A stretch of 64,000 bases of DNA from Cryptomeria japonica (GCF_030272615.1 NC_081415.1:507177373-507241372), one strand, 5' to 3'; counted from the stretch's first letter, positions 23,691-36,400 are shown. Numbers and translations are program-made. The notes: generated by a model from the letters alone, not told the origin.

Positions 23691-25043
23691 ATGGAAGGCT
23701 ATAAACAATCTCGGAGGATTGTGTATCTGCAAGAAGAGCTGGATCATGCTAATCAAGTGATTGCAGACATGCAAAGGCAAATGCAAAAATCTCTGAAAGT
23801 GAGAAGAAGATTATCTGATGATTTGCAGGACTCTCAAGAGTTAGTGGAACAAATTGAGACATCATCTGAAAACAGTATATCTGAAGAGATTGAGGAAATG
23901 ATTGGAGTATTAAAAGAAAAGAACAAAGCACTGGCTGATCAACTAAAAGCAATGAAAAGAGAACATGAACATTTCAGCACACAAATGACTGAAAATCTTG
24001 ATGCGTTGAGGACAACCGAGGATAAAATAAGAGATCTAGAAAGAGAGAAACAACAACTTGAAGCCTTAGTATCTAGTAACAATGATGAAATCACAAGGTT
24101 GACTGGAATTCAACAAAACCTGTCAGATCAACTAGGTTATGCACATCATGAAGCAAATCTGAAAGATGGTGAGAATCAAGCATTGAAACTTGAAATATCA
24201 ATGTTGACCAATGAACTTGAAATAGAGAAGAAATCCAAAGAAACACTGAAGAAGAGTTATGAAGCATCAAAGATGTTGGATGAACAACTGAATACAAGAT
24301 GACCCAACAAAGATGCAAGACTTAGTTACAAAGGAAAAGACTCTACTAAGAAGGGAATCCATACTACCGAGAGAGGAGAATCATTAAAGCAAGCTGGAAT
24401 CAAGAAGAACATCAAAAGAAAGAAGCCTATTTGCAACTATTGTGGAAATCAAGGTCACACTGCCAACATGTGCCAAATCAGAAAAGGTAAGCAACCGAAT
24501 GTCACTAAGTCCAAAGTTTATTGTTACAATTGCAATAAATATGGTCACTCATCTAATCAATGTAGGACAAAGTCTGTTAACAATTATCAGAAGGAAAAAT
24601 TCAAAGGGTTTTGTAAAAACTGCAATAAATATGGACATAGTACCGAGAAGTGTTGGTATAAGCAAAAGAACTATATGTGGTATGCACACCGAGCAAACAC
24701 TGGAAGCTACTGAACCCATAGAGATCTTAACCGACAATATGCTACAGTAACATGGGATTACAATATAAGGATATGGTGTGAATGTTGTGGAAGATATGGA
24801 CATATAAGTGCCAACTGCTTTATAAGGTTTGGGATGAACAACCGAAGATCATGCAGAAATCCTGGTATGGCATGTTTTCATTGTCACAAAGTAGGACACT
24901 TGGCTGGAGATTGCAGAGATCAACCTAGAAAAGACACTGAGGAAATAAAAGAAAAATTAAAGATGATTTGGAAAAAGAAGGAAATTGTGTCAAATGAAGA
25001 AAGCACCTTACCTACTGAGTTAGGTGCTCCTATTCCAAATTAA
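23691..25043 (+). pseudogene. Gag-like protein: coiled coil plus five CCHC zinc knuckles
   Basis: ATG at 23691 opens a 451-codon frame ending TAA at 25041, with two nonsense codons (TGA at 24300 and 24711) and no frameshift. Residues 1-200 are heptad-rich and charged, with no capsid (UBN2/gag) domain that I can recognise. Five zinc knuckles follow: CNYCGNQGHTANMC, CYNCNKYGHSSNQC, CKNCNKYGHSTEKC, CECCGRYGHISANC and CFHCHKVGHLAGDC. This number is high for a plant gag. It probably packages element RNA. The start follows the primer-binding site by about 50 bp, as expected for the first ORF. Confidence 0.8.
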
Positions 25044-25596
25044 TCAGTAAAGGTATGAAGGGACTGCATTCTCTCAAGGTTAAATCTTAACAGTTCCTAT
25101 TTTATTATGTACTTAATTCAAAATCTGCATAGTTAAGATGTAGTAGTAATTTTGAAATTCTATCAGTCTTTTGGAGCACTATACAAGAAACCTGTCAAGT
25201 CGGTGAATACAGGAAACCTGTCAAGTTGGTAAATGAAGGAAGTTTGGTTACTCAGTTAAAGCGCAAAAAAAAAAGAAAGAAAGTTTAGTGGAACCAAGTG
25301 CATTTAATGTTTTTGACCTAACTTGCACGGAGCCCGATAAGGTATACTATGTACTTAAAATATTTACGCGGTCATTTTTACTTACCAAGTTTTCAAGAGA
25401 GAAGAGCGAAGTGAATCTAAGGCGATCAAACCTCCTACAAAGCAAAATTCAAGGCATTTACATTAATCTCAACGCATTGTTAAGCTGGTTTACCGATCTT
25501 ATCAAGTTATTATTATCTGCTAAGTGTAAAGCATCAGTCGTTTGAAAATCCTCAAACCCTAAGGATCTTTTGTTAGTTTTTATCTAAAATCTACAA
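25044..25596 (+). other. Inter-ORF spacer of outer element
   Basis: About 550 bp between the gag-like ORF and ORF2 with no credible coding frame. An A-rich run lies at 25261-25282. I see nothing else. Confidence 0.5.
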
Positions 25597-28146
25597 ATGG
25601 CACCTAAGATCCAAGATCCCATTATTGTTAAGAATGTTGAAAAGCCCTCACTAAAATACTCTTTGACTCCCAAAGTTGCATTGAACCGGATGACAAAACC
25701 ACATTTTCACTCATCCCGGATAGAGTGTTATTAGTTGAGGATGTGAGATTCTTCACCAAATGTCGTGTTGAAGAACTCAGTTACTTTGAAATCAAAGACA
25801 CCTATGATGAATTGTGCACCAATGGAAAATTGGATAGCAAGTATGAGCACATTAAGATCAAGGGATTAACTAAAGCCCTAACCTATCCCCGTGTGTTCAA
25901 ACCCCAATGGGTCAAGTTTGTTCTGAGCAGAGTTCATGATGACTTCATGTGGCTAGAAGAGCAACTGTTTAAGATTACCAAGGAAATCATTCATTTGATT
26001 ACCGGTTACCCTATTTATGATCATGCCTGAGCTCAAAAGATGATATCATAGAAGGAATTGATCAGTTTAACCGGAGTGGAATCAAATTGCAAAGGACTGA
26101 AATTGAACAATGTCACTGATGCAGAACTAAAATTTGCCATTAGAGTAATAGGTTACCGTTTCTTCCAATTGGCAAGGGAAAATAATGTACCCTGTGTAGC
26201 AGTAGACCTAGCATACAAAATTGTGAAAAAGGGACTGAAAATTGATCTATGTGAGGTGTTGCTGAAAAACCTGTTTGAGAATCTGAACACCATCAGGAAG
26301 CCAAAGAAGAACAACTCGGCTAATACACTAAAGTTTGGATCACTACTTGTGTGCATGTTTTTCTATTTTGAAAAATTATTTCCATCAGTCGGTAAAGTTG
26401 TTTGGGAACTACACCAACCAATCACCCATCAGATCAATGACTTCATCAAGAAGCTAGGTGATAATTTTAATGATATTATGGATGATTACTTCAGTAAGTT
26501 TCAAGAGAAAATGCATAACAGGTACCGAATTCCACCCAAGCTAGTGGAGAAATACAAAGATGACATATGTTTTGAAGTAGACACCGATTACTGTTATGTG
26601 AATGCTGTGGAACCAAGAACTCAATCTTTGTCACCTATGGGTTACAAGATTGATTTTGACATCACACAACAACAAATTGATGCATTTTTTACATTACCAA
26701 GGCATGCTACCGAGCTGAGGTATGGAACCTATGAAGAAGTGAAAGAAAGGGTAAAAATGAGCATTGTAGTACCCAAAGCTACAAGAAAGGCAACAAAGAT
26801 GATAAAGGCATTATCAAAGAAATTCGGGGAAGATTCTTCCTCCACACCTATCAAAGGCACTATAGCCATTACCAAAGAGGAATCTGAAGCCCAAGAGGTA
26901 GCTATAACACTGAGCATCGAATTGCCTAAGGGAAAAGTGTTGAAAAGAAAGAAACATGATACATCAAAGGCCTCACCGACTCCTCCAACAAAGCGACCTA
27001 ACACTAGAGCATCTGTAGCTTCACTGAGTAAGAAAACAAAGAGTGTTAGTATTCCCAAGGTAACAAAAACTTACAAGAAATCTACGCGAAGACTCATTTT
27101 GGCAAAAGAGTCTAGTGACACTGAATTTGAGGATGCAAGCAAATTTTAGATTGTCAAGAGCAAGAAGGTAAATGTACATAGTGTTGAAAACTTTTGTACT
27201 AATCTGAAGGAATATGGTGGATTTGGAGGATTCAGATATGTTAAGTATGAATCCAGAAATGAAGATGAAAAGAGACAAATAGAAGAAGCTATCATCTGCA
27301 CACTTCTAAAATTCCGATTGGTCCCATTAGAAGTCTCTAATTCTCTTCCAAAAGAATTATATGCACATATTGATAATAGGTGGCAATATGCCCTGGACTC
27401 AGAGAAATAGATCAGAGAAAGAAGTTTGGTACATCTCTTTCCTGACATGTCGATAGATGAAATAAAAGAACATTTGACAACCTACCACACAAAGTTCCTT
27501 GTCAAACAAAAAGCCTTGAAAGTGATGAATGGGTTGTCTATTGAAGTGGAAAATGAGACAAAAGAAAAGTGGCAGGAAATCTTTAGAAACAAGGATGCCG
27601 GTGAGCAAGTTGAAGTTGAAATAGTTGATGTCACCGAGCAAGATCCTGATGTTAGAGCAAGACCCTGTTGACACCATTCAAAAAGGTGAAGATATCATGG
27701 ATACAGAGGCACTTGAACAAGACATGATAGAAGGCAATGCATATGCAAAACTTGTATCCAGTGAATTAGTCTTGGAACAAGTTCAGCCTTATCCACTGGT
27801 CAATCAACCTATCTCAACCGAAGCCCCTCAGGATATGGATAAAGGCACCGAAAGTCACAAGTCTACAACAGGAGAAGGTACTACTCAAGAATAGATGTCT
27901 CAGGATCCTTCTGGCACTGAAAATGTTGCAACTGAGACACTGAGTACCGAGACACCAAAGGACACTATAGAGGCCAAAGAAACTGACCAAAGTGTTGCCT
28001 CTACCGAGCAACCTACCGTGGGTCATCAAGCCTCACAAGCCATTGTCTTAGTTCAATCGGTGAAAGGAAAAGAAAAAAAGATGAAAAAGTATAGTTTCAA
28101 AGTATATTTGTCAAAACCAATAGTGTTGCCCAATGTTGATATATCC
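25597..28146 (+). pseudogene. ORF2 of outer element, 5' part: uncharacterised conserved protein
   Basis: ATG at 25597 (MAPKIQDPIIV). A frameshift near 25684 and one near 27660, and stops at about 26028, 26049, 27147, 27409 and 27892, break the frame. The conserved core (about 25720-26640) includes 'FVLSRVHDDFMWLEEQLFKI', 'IIHLITGYP', 'IDLCEVLLKNLFENLNTIR', 'MFFYFEKLFP' and 'PPKLVEKYKDD'. A homologous protein is in the element at 42251-47816. The C-terminal half is Lys/Thr/Glu-rich and low-complexity. No RT, protease or integrase motif is present. I do not recognise the family. It continues after the inserted solo LTR at 32481. Confidence 0.75.
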
Positions 28147-31100
28147 TGTAAGGCCTTCCCCAAACCAAACTTTGATTAACTTAGTTGACCATGTTTGACC
28201 CTATTAATAAATGCCTTATAATTCAATAAAATGGACTGTGTTAGGCAGATAGATTTGTGAGAAAAGAAATTGAACCAAATTATAGAGTTATCACACCTTG
28301 TGGTGTACATTTTGATGTGTTATGAATTTGAAATCCTAAAAGATCCATTGATTTGATAATCTTGATTTAACGTATCTCAGCTATGTCTGGATGTAGAACT
28401 TATATGATTTCGTGATTGGATAACATTAATGAATGTTGATGCTTCATTTATATACTTTACGATAAAGAACTCTATATGATTATAGAATAGGATAAATTGG
28501 AGATGAGGTATGTCATTATTGGATTTGCAGGACTTTAATTATGATGATAGAGTTAAGATGTATGTTTTATGTGTGGACCAAAATTATGAGAATTATGATA
28601 ATTGCTTATGCGGATTTAATTGGATATGAGATATATTGAATTGTTCAAATGTAAATTGTATGCGAAGTGTTTGGTGTGTATTCTAATTCATGTGTTTAAT
28701 ATTATACGAGGTTATTGGAAATTACTAATGTGTATTTGAGTGGTGCAAGAAAAGATATTCATATGACCATGGAAATATTACGGAGAACCAAACCTAGACC
28801 TATGTATGTTCGTAAAGCCAGGGTTTGTCTATTTGGAGAGACAACACCCTGTTTGTGTTGTATTTTATTCGTAATAGTAAATGATGCATGTGGGTTGGGT
28901 GTTATTTAATTGATTTATGTAAAATCCACAAGAGACGATTTCATGTATAAATTCGTAAAAGTATTTTCCTTGTGTCACTTGACACGTGTGGATTTATGTT
29001 TGAATTTTTAAATTTGTCTCTTGGTGGGAATTGTTTAACTATAGCTTTTTAATTTAATGTAATGAGATTCCATAAATGGCCTTGGGTAAAGAATCTTTGG
29101 GATGGTCAACATAGGTTTGACCCAAAAATAAACTTCAGAGGGTTTAAAAAAGGGTTAAATGGACACCTAGGGGTAGTTTAATAGGGTTTCCTAAAGTCCA
29201 TAAGGTATACCTAAGGGTTAGGGGTAATTTAAGGCAAGTTTCGACTCCCATGTGACCATTTAGACACCCTAAAAAGTGACTTTTCTAAGTTGTGCGAAAA
29301 TGGAAATTAGAAGGCTTGATTACTTTCCTTGTCAGTTTTAGAAACTTGTGAGAACTCTCACTAGTGTCTTTTTAAGCAAGAATGTGAGATTTTGTGGGTA
29401 ATCACCCACTCTCCATTTTTGGAGACAAAAAGAATTTTGGAAAAGAATAAGCTAGCTTTTTGGATTGAGAATTTTGCTAAGGGTAGAAAGGAAAGAACCG
29501 TGGAATTGGGCTGCTCATCCTCAACAAAACTAGCATACCTTTGGGCAGATTAACGTTGGTTTTACTTTCTTGAAATACTTTCTTATTGCATGCTGTATTA
29601 AAAGAATTGTTTATGTTTAAGGCTAGTTTGCCTTGCATGTAATCCTTGGAAATTTATTTGGTGCTTTGTGATTTTGTAATTTATGTGTTTTTGGGAGTAA
29701 TCAAGACCTCCTACTCTTGGGAGAGAGGATGATCTTGTGGGTGGTAGAAGTGACAGCCCTCGAGTGAAAGACTCTCGTTATGAGAGCGATCACAAGGGAA
29801 TTTATGTGCCCATTGCTACATGGCTTGTTTATGCATTGGGGGTCATAAGGAGGGAAATAAGGCATGAATGCCTTGGGGGGCATAAGGAATAAGGGGTTGA
29901 TTATGTTATACTTGATGAATTTGGTTTGCCATGAGGTGGCTATATGTTTTGGTTTTCCATGAGGTGGCTATTTGTTTTACCATACTTGCAGTCTCCTCAG
30001 GGTACTTGGTCCACTACCACCCTTGAAAAGACATCACCAATGTGTGGTGCAGTGTAGCCCGGGTTTGGGAGTGTGTTTTGAGTTTGTGTGTATTTTGTCT
30101 TCTGTATTTGCACGTTTGTTACCTGTCTAGGGCTTAATTCTCTGAGCTCGAGGGTGGCTACCAGTTAGCCTAGGCTAGGAGGTGAGCTCTCCATGGTCAT
30201 AGCCTATGATTTATTTGTAGGTTGTTGGAAGAAAAAGAATAGGACAAGTAGGTGTGGCTGGAGTTAATGTTGCAAAAAAACTTTTGGAGATGTATCTATT
30301 ATTTTCCGCATTATTAGAGATGAGAGTTTAATTGTATAAGTGACAAGAGTGTCTCGGAGATATGATTTAAAGAATTGTAATATTCATTTATGTTATACTG
30401 CTGCAAAGAAATGATTATTTTAGGTTTTAGTTCCTATAGTTGAAATAAATTATTGTTGGGTACATAGTATTTTGTAAGGCAAGAGAATTATTTTATCCCT
30501 TTATGCTTATGAAATTAAATAGAGAAATAATGAAATAATTAGCATGCATTTAGGAGGCTGAAAATAAAAGCATTTAGATCTATACATAAAAATGTAAAAG
30601 TTATCTTCTATTAAATCTGTGATTCTATGTTATGTGCGGTTTTATGTTTTTTTTGCAGAAAATAAAGTCTATAGATAAAATAACCATCTCTATAGTTTAA
30701 TTTAACGATTTCTAAATTTAAGATAGTTGCTGTTTTAGGATTAGTTAATCCTGCTAATTACTTTTGTTGCAGAAAGTAAATCTAGAGTTAGATGATCTAA
30801 TTATTTTAAGTAATATAATACTTATCTAGTTGCAGAAGATAAATTCTCATATTTAGTTGCAGAGGTTTAAAATTAGGAACTAGATGGTCTATCTAACTTT
30901 AATAATCGCATTTGCATATAGTTGCTGTTAAAATCATTAAGCTCTGATATTTACTTACCATAGAATATAAAATCTATAGTTTACCAGATTTATTGAAATA
31001 GATAGTCTCTAGAGTTGTTGGTCATAAGGTTATTAAATTTGGTTATTGACAGTAAATAAATCAAACAAAACAAAACAAAAAAAATATTGATACATTGCCA

Positions 31101-32475
31101 TAAATTAGGTTATTTCTTTTTTTAAAACAAATATTTAAAAGCACCAAAAGTAAATTTATAACCTCTATATATGTTGTACAACAGAGATCTCTAAGTTTGG
31201 ATGCACATAATCTATATATGTATATATTTAATCTTTTAAATGTATTTTGAAAAAAAAAATCACATTGTTTAAATCCAGCTTTTAATACAATATTTTGACA
31301 AATTAGGAGATTAAAATTTCCTTATAAAGATTTTTGCAAATTGATTATTATCGTGCAATATATATATATAAATATATATTAAGCAATAAAAATAAAAATT
31401 TTAAAAATAAAAAAATAAAAAAAAGGGATTATCGAGGGCCCCACTATGTGTGCACACAGTGGGCGGCGCCGAAGCGCCTCCACTGTGTGAACACACAGTG
31501 GGTGGCGCCGAAGCGCCACCACTGTGTGAACACATAGTGGCCCGGCGCCCCGTGGCTCCACTGTGTGGGCACATAGTGGGCAGCGCCCGCGCACCACTGT
31601 GTGGTCGCACAGTGGCGGCGCCCGGCACACCCACTGCCCATCAAACAAAAAAATCGCCGCCGCATCCGCCATGCCCGCCTTGCAAGAAACTAAGGAGGTA
31701 AAACACTAGCCTAGGTAGGGCTAGGGTAGAAATAAAAGAAAGGTGTTATAAAAAAATGAGTATAAAAGGATTCTTTTATAATAAAGATTAGGGTTTATAT
31801 GGTAATTGTCTTTAAATTTTATATATTTATATATGCATATTAAATATATAGGGTTATGAATATGGTTTGGGCAAAATTGTAGAGTTTTTTAATATTATGA
31901 GCAAATTTGAGTTGGATGTATAATTTTTTGATTAAGAAAAAACTATTTATATAATTTATATATATGTTATTAAATATATTAATGGTTATTTTAAAACATT
32001 AATAATATTGTTGTTAAAGGGCAATTGGTAGGTCAAATATTTTTATTAGAAATTTGTTGTTAAACATAAGGATATAAAATTAAAGGGATGCTTTTAGATG
32101 ATATTAGTAATGAACTGGCGGAAGATATTCCCTTGAAATTAATTGTCTCATTAGTCGATTTATTTTAATAATTGATTAAAATGTATTTTAGGCAATTTAG
32201 ACTTATTAGAGATTAACAATATCTTCGCCAAATATTTTGGGAAGTTTAATTTAATTAACTAACGACCAGTTTTGATGAGTCAATAAATTGATATCCTATA
32301 GTAATCCGCATTTAATTTTCAAATTATTCTCGTGTACTTGAGTTAATGTTAAGTTACTCAAACATAGTTGAGACAGACTTGCAAATGCATTTCATATTCG
32401 TAACTTTAATGTCTTAAGTGCGCTTTAAATTTTTTTTTTTTAATCCCATTCTTGCCCTAAATTTTGGGCATGACA
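28147..32475 (+). mobile_element. Solo LTR (4.3 kb) inserted in ORF2
   Basis: Starts TGTAAGG and ends TGACA, flanked by TATCC at 28142-28146 and 32476-32480. Removing it and one TATCC rejoins ORF2 in frame (...VDIS/KLKGQ...). No internal repeat of the ends, no polypurine/primer sites and no RT or integrase frame were found, so a solo LTR is the simplest reading. Its length fits long-LTR gypsy families such as the Tekay/Del group. The last bases 'ttttgggcatgaca' resemble such LTR ends, but this is from memory of the family only. It contains the GC-rich palindrome array at 31441. Confidence 0.75.
31441..31615. repeat. Array of five 22-bp palindromes at 39-bp period
   Basis: CCACTGTGTG-NN-CACACAGTGG palindromes lie at 31441-31462, 31480-31501, 31519-31540, 31558-31579 and 31594-31615 (spacing 39, 39, 39, 36); a half site follows near 31630. 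Spacers are GC-rich and partly self-complementary (GGCGC-CGAA-GCGCC). Substitutions between copies tend to sit in one arm. The array stands out sharply from its AT-rich surroundings. Open frames through it on both strands follow from the 39-bp period and are not taken as genes. Confidence 0.9.
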
Positions 32476-32480
32476 TATCC

Positions 32481-33290
32481 AAATTAAAGGGGCAAGCACT
32501 CATTGATTTCGGTGAACTATGCAAAGCAAAGGCCGAACAAGAGAAGCAAATGGCTATTCAAAAGAAAAATAAAGTACTTCAAAAGGTGAAAGCACTCTTA
32601 ACAGATATGCTACCTAAAGCTACAATAACCAAAGATGCAGCCATCCACATTCAATTGGATGAACTCCTAACCAAGATAGAGACATCTGGAGTAGATGCAT
32701 CCAAATATTTGAGAAAGCTAAAAGACAAGGAGCTCACTGCAAAAATGATAGAAGAGGTACAAAAAGCTATAGCCATTAGCAAAGTTAAACTTGTCAAATT
32801 TATTGCTGAGTTGACCCCTCAACTCAAGCACATTCATTATTTATTTCAGAACCTCTGTACATTTTCTTTATTCATTAAAGACACCAAAAATAAAACAGAA
32901 GCAATTGAGAAAGAGATCACCGATCTCTCACATAAGTTGACCACAGAGCCCAATTCAGTTCAGAATTTCTATACAAGGTTACAACAACTCATGGCTCAAC
33001 AATTGGACCTAAGAAATGAAGAACACAAGATCAGGATGGACATAATGACACTTCAAACATTATTCCTTCCTCATCTTTCATTTGTCTAAGAATAGATCAA
33101 CCGAGCCACATACTTATCTACTACACAAGAGGGAAGCACTTTAGATGGCTTAATATCATTATTGGCTGATATTCAAGTGCAAAATTCTTTAATGGGCAGT
33201 GTAAAGGATGCCCTCTCAGTCGCTCTCACCGAAGCACGACCAAAGTACAAATCCATTTTTGACCAGTTGCCACCACTGAATGGTAACTAA
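32481..33290 (+). pseudogene. ORF2 of outer element, 3' part
   Basis: Continues ORF2 in frame from 28146 (KLKGQALIDFGELCKAKAEQ) as a helical, charged region with coiled-coil character ('NEEHKIRMDIMTLQ'). Stops at 33087 and 33093, then reads on to TAA at 33288 (...LPPLNGN). The region after the ORF (33291-33637) is 3' non-coding. Total ORF2 after removing the insertion is about 1,120 codons. Confidence 0.7.
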
Positions 33291-33637
33291 ATTTTGATGT
33301 TTGTCAAAAAGGGGGAGTGATATAGTATTCAAAGCATCAAAGTATAGTATCAAACAAAAGGAGTGTAGTATACAGGGGGAGTATACCGAGCAGAGTAAGC
33401 AGAGTATCCAAGAGCAGTGAACCGAGTAGTGAACAAAATAGTAAGCAAAGAACAAGAGCAGATCACCGAGCATACAAAATCAGAGTTTTGTATAGTATAT
33501 TGATATGGGGAGTATATCTGGATTTACTATTTCATTGACTATTGTATATACTGCCAGTATAGTCAAATTTTGCAAAGTATATAGATTATTGAGTTAGGAC
33601 TTTGAAAATAGTTTTGTCAAACATCTCAACTAATGTC

Positions 33638-33648
33638 AAAAGGGGAGA
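33638..33648 (+). other. Polypurine tract of outer element
   Basis: aaaggggaga-type purine run directly before the 3' LTR start at 33650. Confidence 0.7.
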
Positions 33649-33649
33649 T

Positions 33650-34824
33650 TGTTACTACTTATCAAGTTGCCATTAGTTTTATGTTCAAAGTTATTCTATA
33701 TACTCTAGTTGGTTATCTCTACCAAAATATTTTGTCGGTATGCACATTCCAGTCGGTTATAGAAGAAAGTAGTCAAGAGCCGGGTATGCACCGAGCTGTC
33801 TACCAAGTATCATTCCATGTCTACCAAGCAGCAAAGATGACACACCGAGTGAAACATGTTACCAAATTCATTGAACCTGGACATACATATGAAAACGTGT
33901 TACAAGATCAAGGAACATAGAACCGTTATCACATTGGAAATTGCACTTAAAGATTGTGTATGATTTTGAGGTCATCTAACCAATGAAATATTTTGCATGG
34001 TTATTCATTAGATAAAACATGTTTGTAAGATCGAAGCAATGAATGGATCACCGACATAAGAGATCTATTTATACAACATGCATTAAGATCATATATATAT
34101 ATGTAGCATGGCAGAAAGGAAGATATAGAAATTTATGAAGCAAGACATGTGAAAGCACTAAGTGTTATGACTGTTACAGAGATACAAAGGTCACCGAGAA
34201 GGATTTCAGAGAACAGTCAAAGAATAAAGTAAACAGAAGGGTTTACCGAGTTACTATATGGGTTACCGAGGTATGTTATAAGCAAGGTAATCTTATTCTG
34301 AGCACATAGAATCTGCTATAATATTCCAGATGTAAAATTACAGATATTTGTAATGATTTTATTGTAATATTTTGAAGTTGCAAGAGAAACCTTTAACAGG
34401 GTAAAAGACTCTAATCAAGTCTATAAATTGTAAAGCCTCTAACCAGGTGCAACATTTAGATTAAGTGTTGTAAAATCCTTTAGCAAGGTAGATCTAACAG
34501 ATCTTGATACTCCTAACAGGGTAAGCTATCAGAAATAGCTAAACATGTAGCTCTAACCGAGCAACCTTTATTATTGCAGTAGTGAAGTTGTGGGTGCCAT
34601 CCCCATCGTAGTTTTTCTCTCTAACCAAGAGTTTCTGTGTAACCAAAATATATGTGTTATGGAGTGAATCATGTATGATTGTTATTTATTTGTTTTAGCA
34701 TTATATTATGTTACTGCACTATTCGATTCATGCATAACAGTATAGATATTGTTAAGAAAAGGATTTGAAGTACTGATTCACCCCTCCCCTCTCAGTACAT
34801 TAGCTTTCCATATTGGGCCTAACA
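33650..34824 (+). repeat. 3' LTR of outer element
   Basis: Starts TGTTACTACT, ends GGGCCTAACA, and is followed by the GAGAAG target duplication. It is uninterrupted and serves as the reference for the split 5' LTR. TATA-like box at 34422-34428. Confidence 0.9.
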
Positions 34825-36400
34825 GAGAAGAAGAGTGAGACATAGATACACATTGTAGTTATGTTTTTATAGGTGATACATGTTGGGGAGGAGAGTAGGA
34901 ATAGTCTAGTTGTGTTTTTTATAGTCCCACTCATCCTGCTATATGTGTAATTGGTGTCTAGTTTTAGGTGTTAAGCATCCCATATGAGAGTTTTTTTTCT
35001 CTAGTTTTGAGCATGCAACAACCTGTGTAAGACACGAAATGAAAATGTAAATGTGTGGCTGGTATTGGGAACATCTCATGTAAGATTTTGTTTTCTCTAG
35101 TTTCGAGAATGTGTAACCCTGTGTAAAACAAATATATTCCTAGTTTTGAGGACATCTTGTGTAAGAGTTTGTTTGCTTTGGTTTCGAGAATGCATACACC
35201 ATTTAAGAATATTTAAATGTTGTATCTAGTTTCGGGCATGAAGCATCTCGTGTAAGAGTTTGTTTTCTTTGGTTTCGAGAATGAACACTCCTTTAAGAAA
35301 TTACAAAAAAATAGTACAAAGAGGATGATATGTATGCCCCCCCCCCCCTTAAGATGTCAAAATAGGTCTATGTTGATGTCTTAAGGAAGCTATAAATAAG
35401 GATACACACTTTTAACACCAAGGAGATATCCTTTAGGCAACAATGTTCATAATTCCAAGCTAAAGAGGGAATACTCTTACAAGCAAGGATAAGATAGTTG
35501 AAAAAGAGGTATCTTGCAACAAGTGTAAAGGGGATCCATGTAGGAAAAGATGCCTTTTCTCAAAATACATCTACCTCCAAGAGAAGTTTCTTGAAAAAAT
35601 ATAACATCTTCTACCAAATTAAGGAGATAAGAACAAGAATGCCTACCTTCCTCCTATTGCTAGGTGAAAGGAATTCTTGATAAAGGATGACACACTTTTA
35701 ACCCAAAGTGAAGGGTTTGTTTATAATAGATATACATTCCCAAGTGTAAAATAGGTTGTAGAGAAGGATACACATCTCTTTCATAAGAGAGAATCCTTGA
35801 GAAAATAAAAACTTTACACAAGGAATGACATCAAATCACAAGCAAACACCACTCAACAAGGGAAAATTGGATCCTTATAAATAATAGGAAAGATCAATGC
35901 CCCCAAGTGTAGGGACAATGAGAATAATTACACAACCTCTAAGGAGTGATTATACATAAGTAAATACACTATGTACTCACAAGAATGGACATTAAATGCA
36001 AGAAAAAAGACATCAAGATATTTAAAAATGCAACTCTAAAGAAGAAGTAATATTCAAAGAGAGAAAAATGTAAGATGAAGGATCACTCATCTCACTTAAG
36101 GAGAGATTAATCATAATAGATATACCATTCCATGTAAAAAAGGACATCAAAGTATGAAAATGCAATTTCCCTAAAGGAAATAATGAAACCTTAGATAGAG
36201 AGAAGAGATAAGATAAAATTTTTGCCCCCCAAGCATAAAAGAAAGAATGAATTACGTTGCCACCCCAAGAAGATTGTTATTGAAAAAGCATCACCTCTTA
36301 TGATAAATATCCCCTGTTGAATCTATTAACTACTAGTGTCATAGGGTGAGGAGAAACATGTAGGGTGAATGGAGTGCTAAGGCACTACCTCTTCCCCATG
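34825..36400. other. Spacer between outer element and old gypsy fragment
   Basis: No gene is seen. 34950-35295 is a degenerate minisatellite (listed separately). 35337-35348 is a C run. 35400-36250 contains loosely repeated A/G-rich phrases ('aatagatataccattcc', 'aaggatacacatctc'). This could be the decayed 3' non-coding region or LTR of the minus-strand gypsy fragment to its right, but I see no LTR ends. Confidence 0.45.
34950..35295 (+). repeat. Degenerate minisatellite, four units of ~85-100 bp
   Basis: Each unit carries 'ctagttttgag/ctagtttcggg', then 'catct(c/t)(a/g)tgtaagagtttgtt', then 'ggtttcgagaatg' or 'tagttttgagcatg'. Best-conserved copies lie at about 35060, 35135 and 35225. Confidence 0.65.

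Larger units (their letters stand above)
4544..34824 (+). mobile_element. Pol-less LTR retrotransposon ('outer element'), interrupted by two insertions
   Basis: Both LTRs begin TGTTACTACT and end GGGCCTAACA. The whole is flanked by GAGAAG at 4538-4543 and 34825-34830 (a 6-bp match; 5 bp is usual). A primer-binding site resembling the initiator-Met tRNA type used by copia elements follows the 5' LTR, and a polypurine tract precedes the 3' LTR. After subtracting the nested gypsy element (5566-23455) and the nested solo LTR (28147-32475), the element is about 8 kb. It holds a gag-like ORF and a long ORF2 but nothing resembling RT, RNase H or integrase, so it is non-autonomous. Nesting shows it is older than both insertions. 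Confidence 0.85.

Noticed and set aside
31441-31640. CRISPR-like array
   Set aside because: The repeat unit is palindromic and the spacers are related to each other and short (14-17 bp); plant context, no cas genes. It is a palindromic tandem repeat.
31334-31701. Overlapping ORFs on both strands through the palindrome array
   Set aside because: The 39-bp period is a multiple of three, so a frame open in one unit stays open in all; the peptides are repetitive and match no family.
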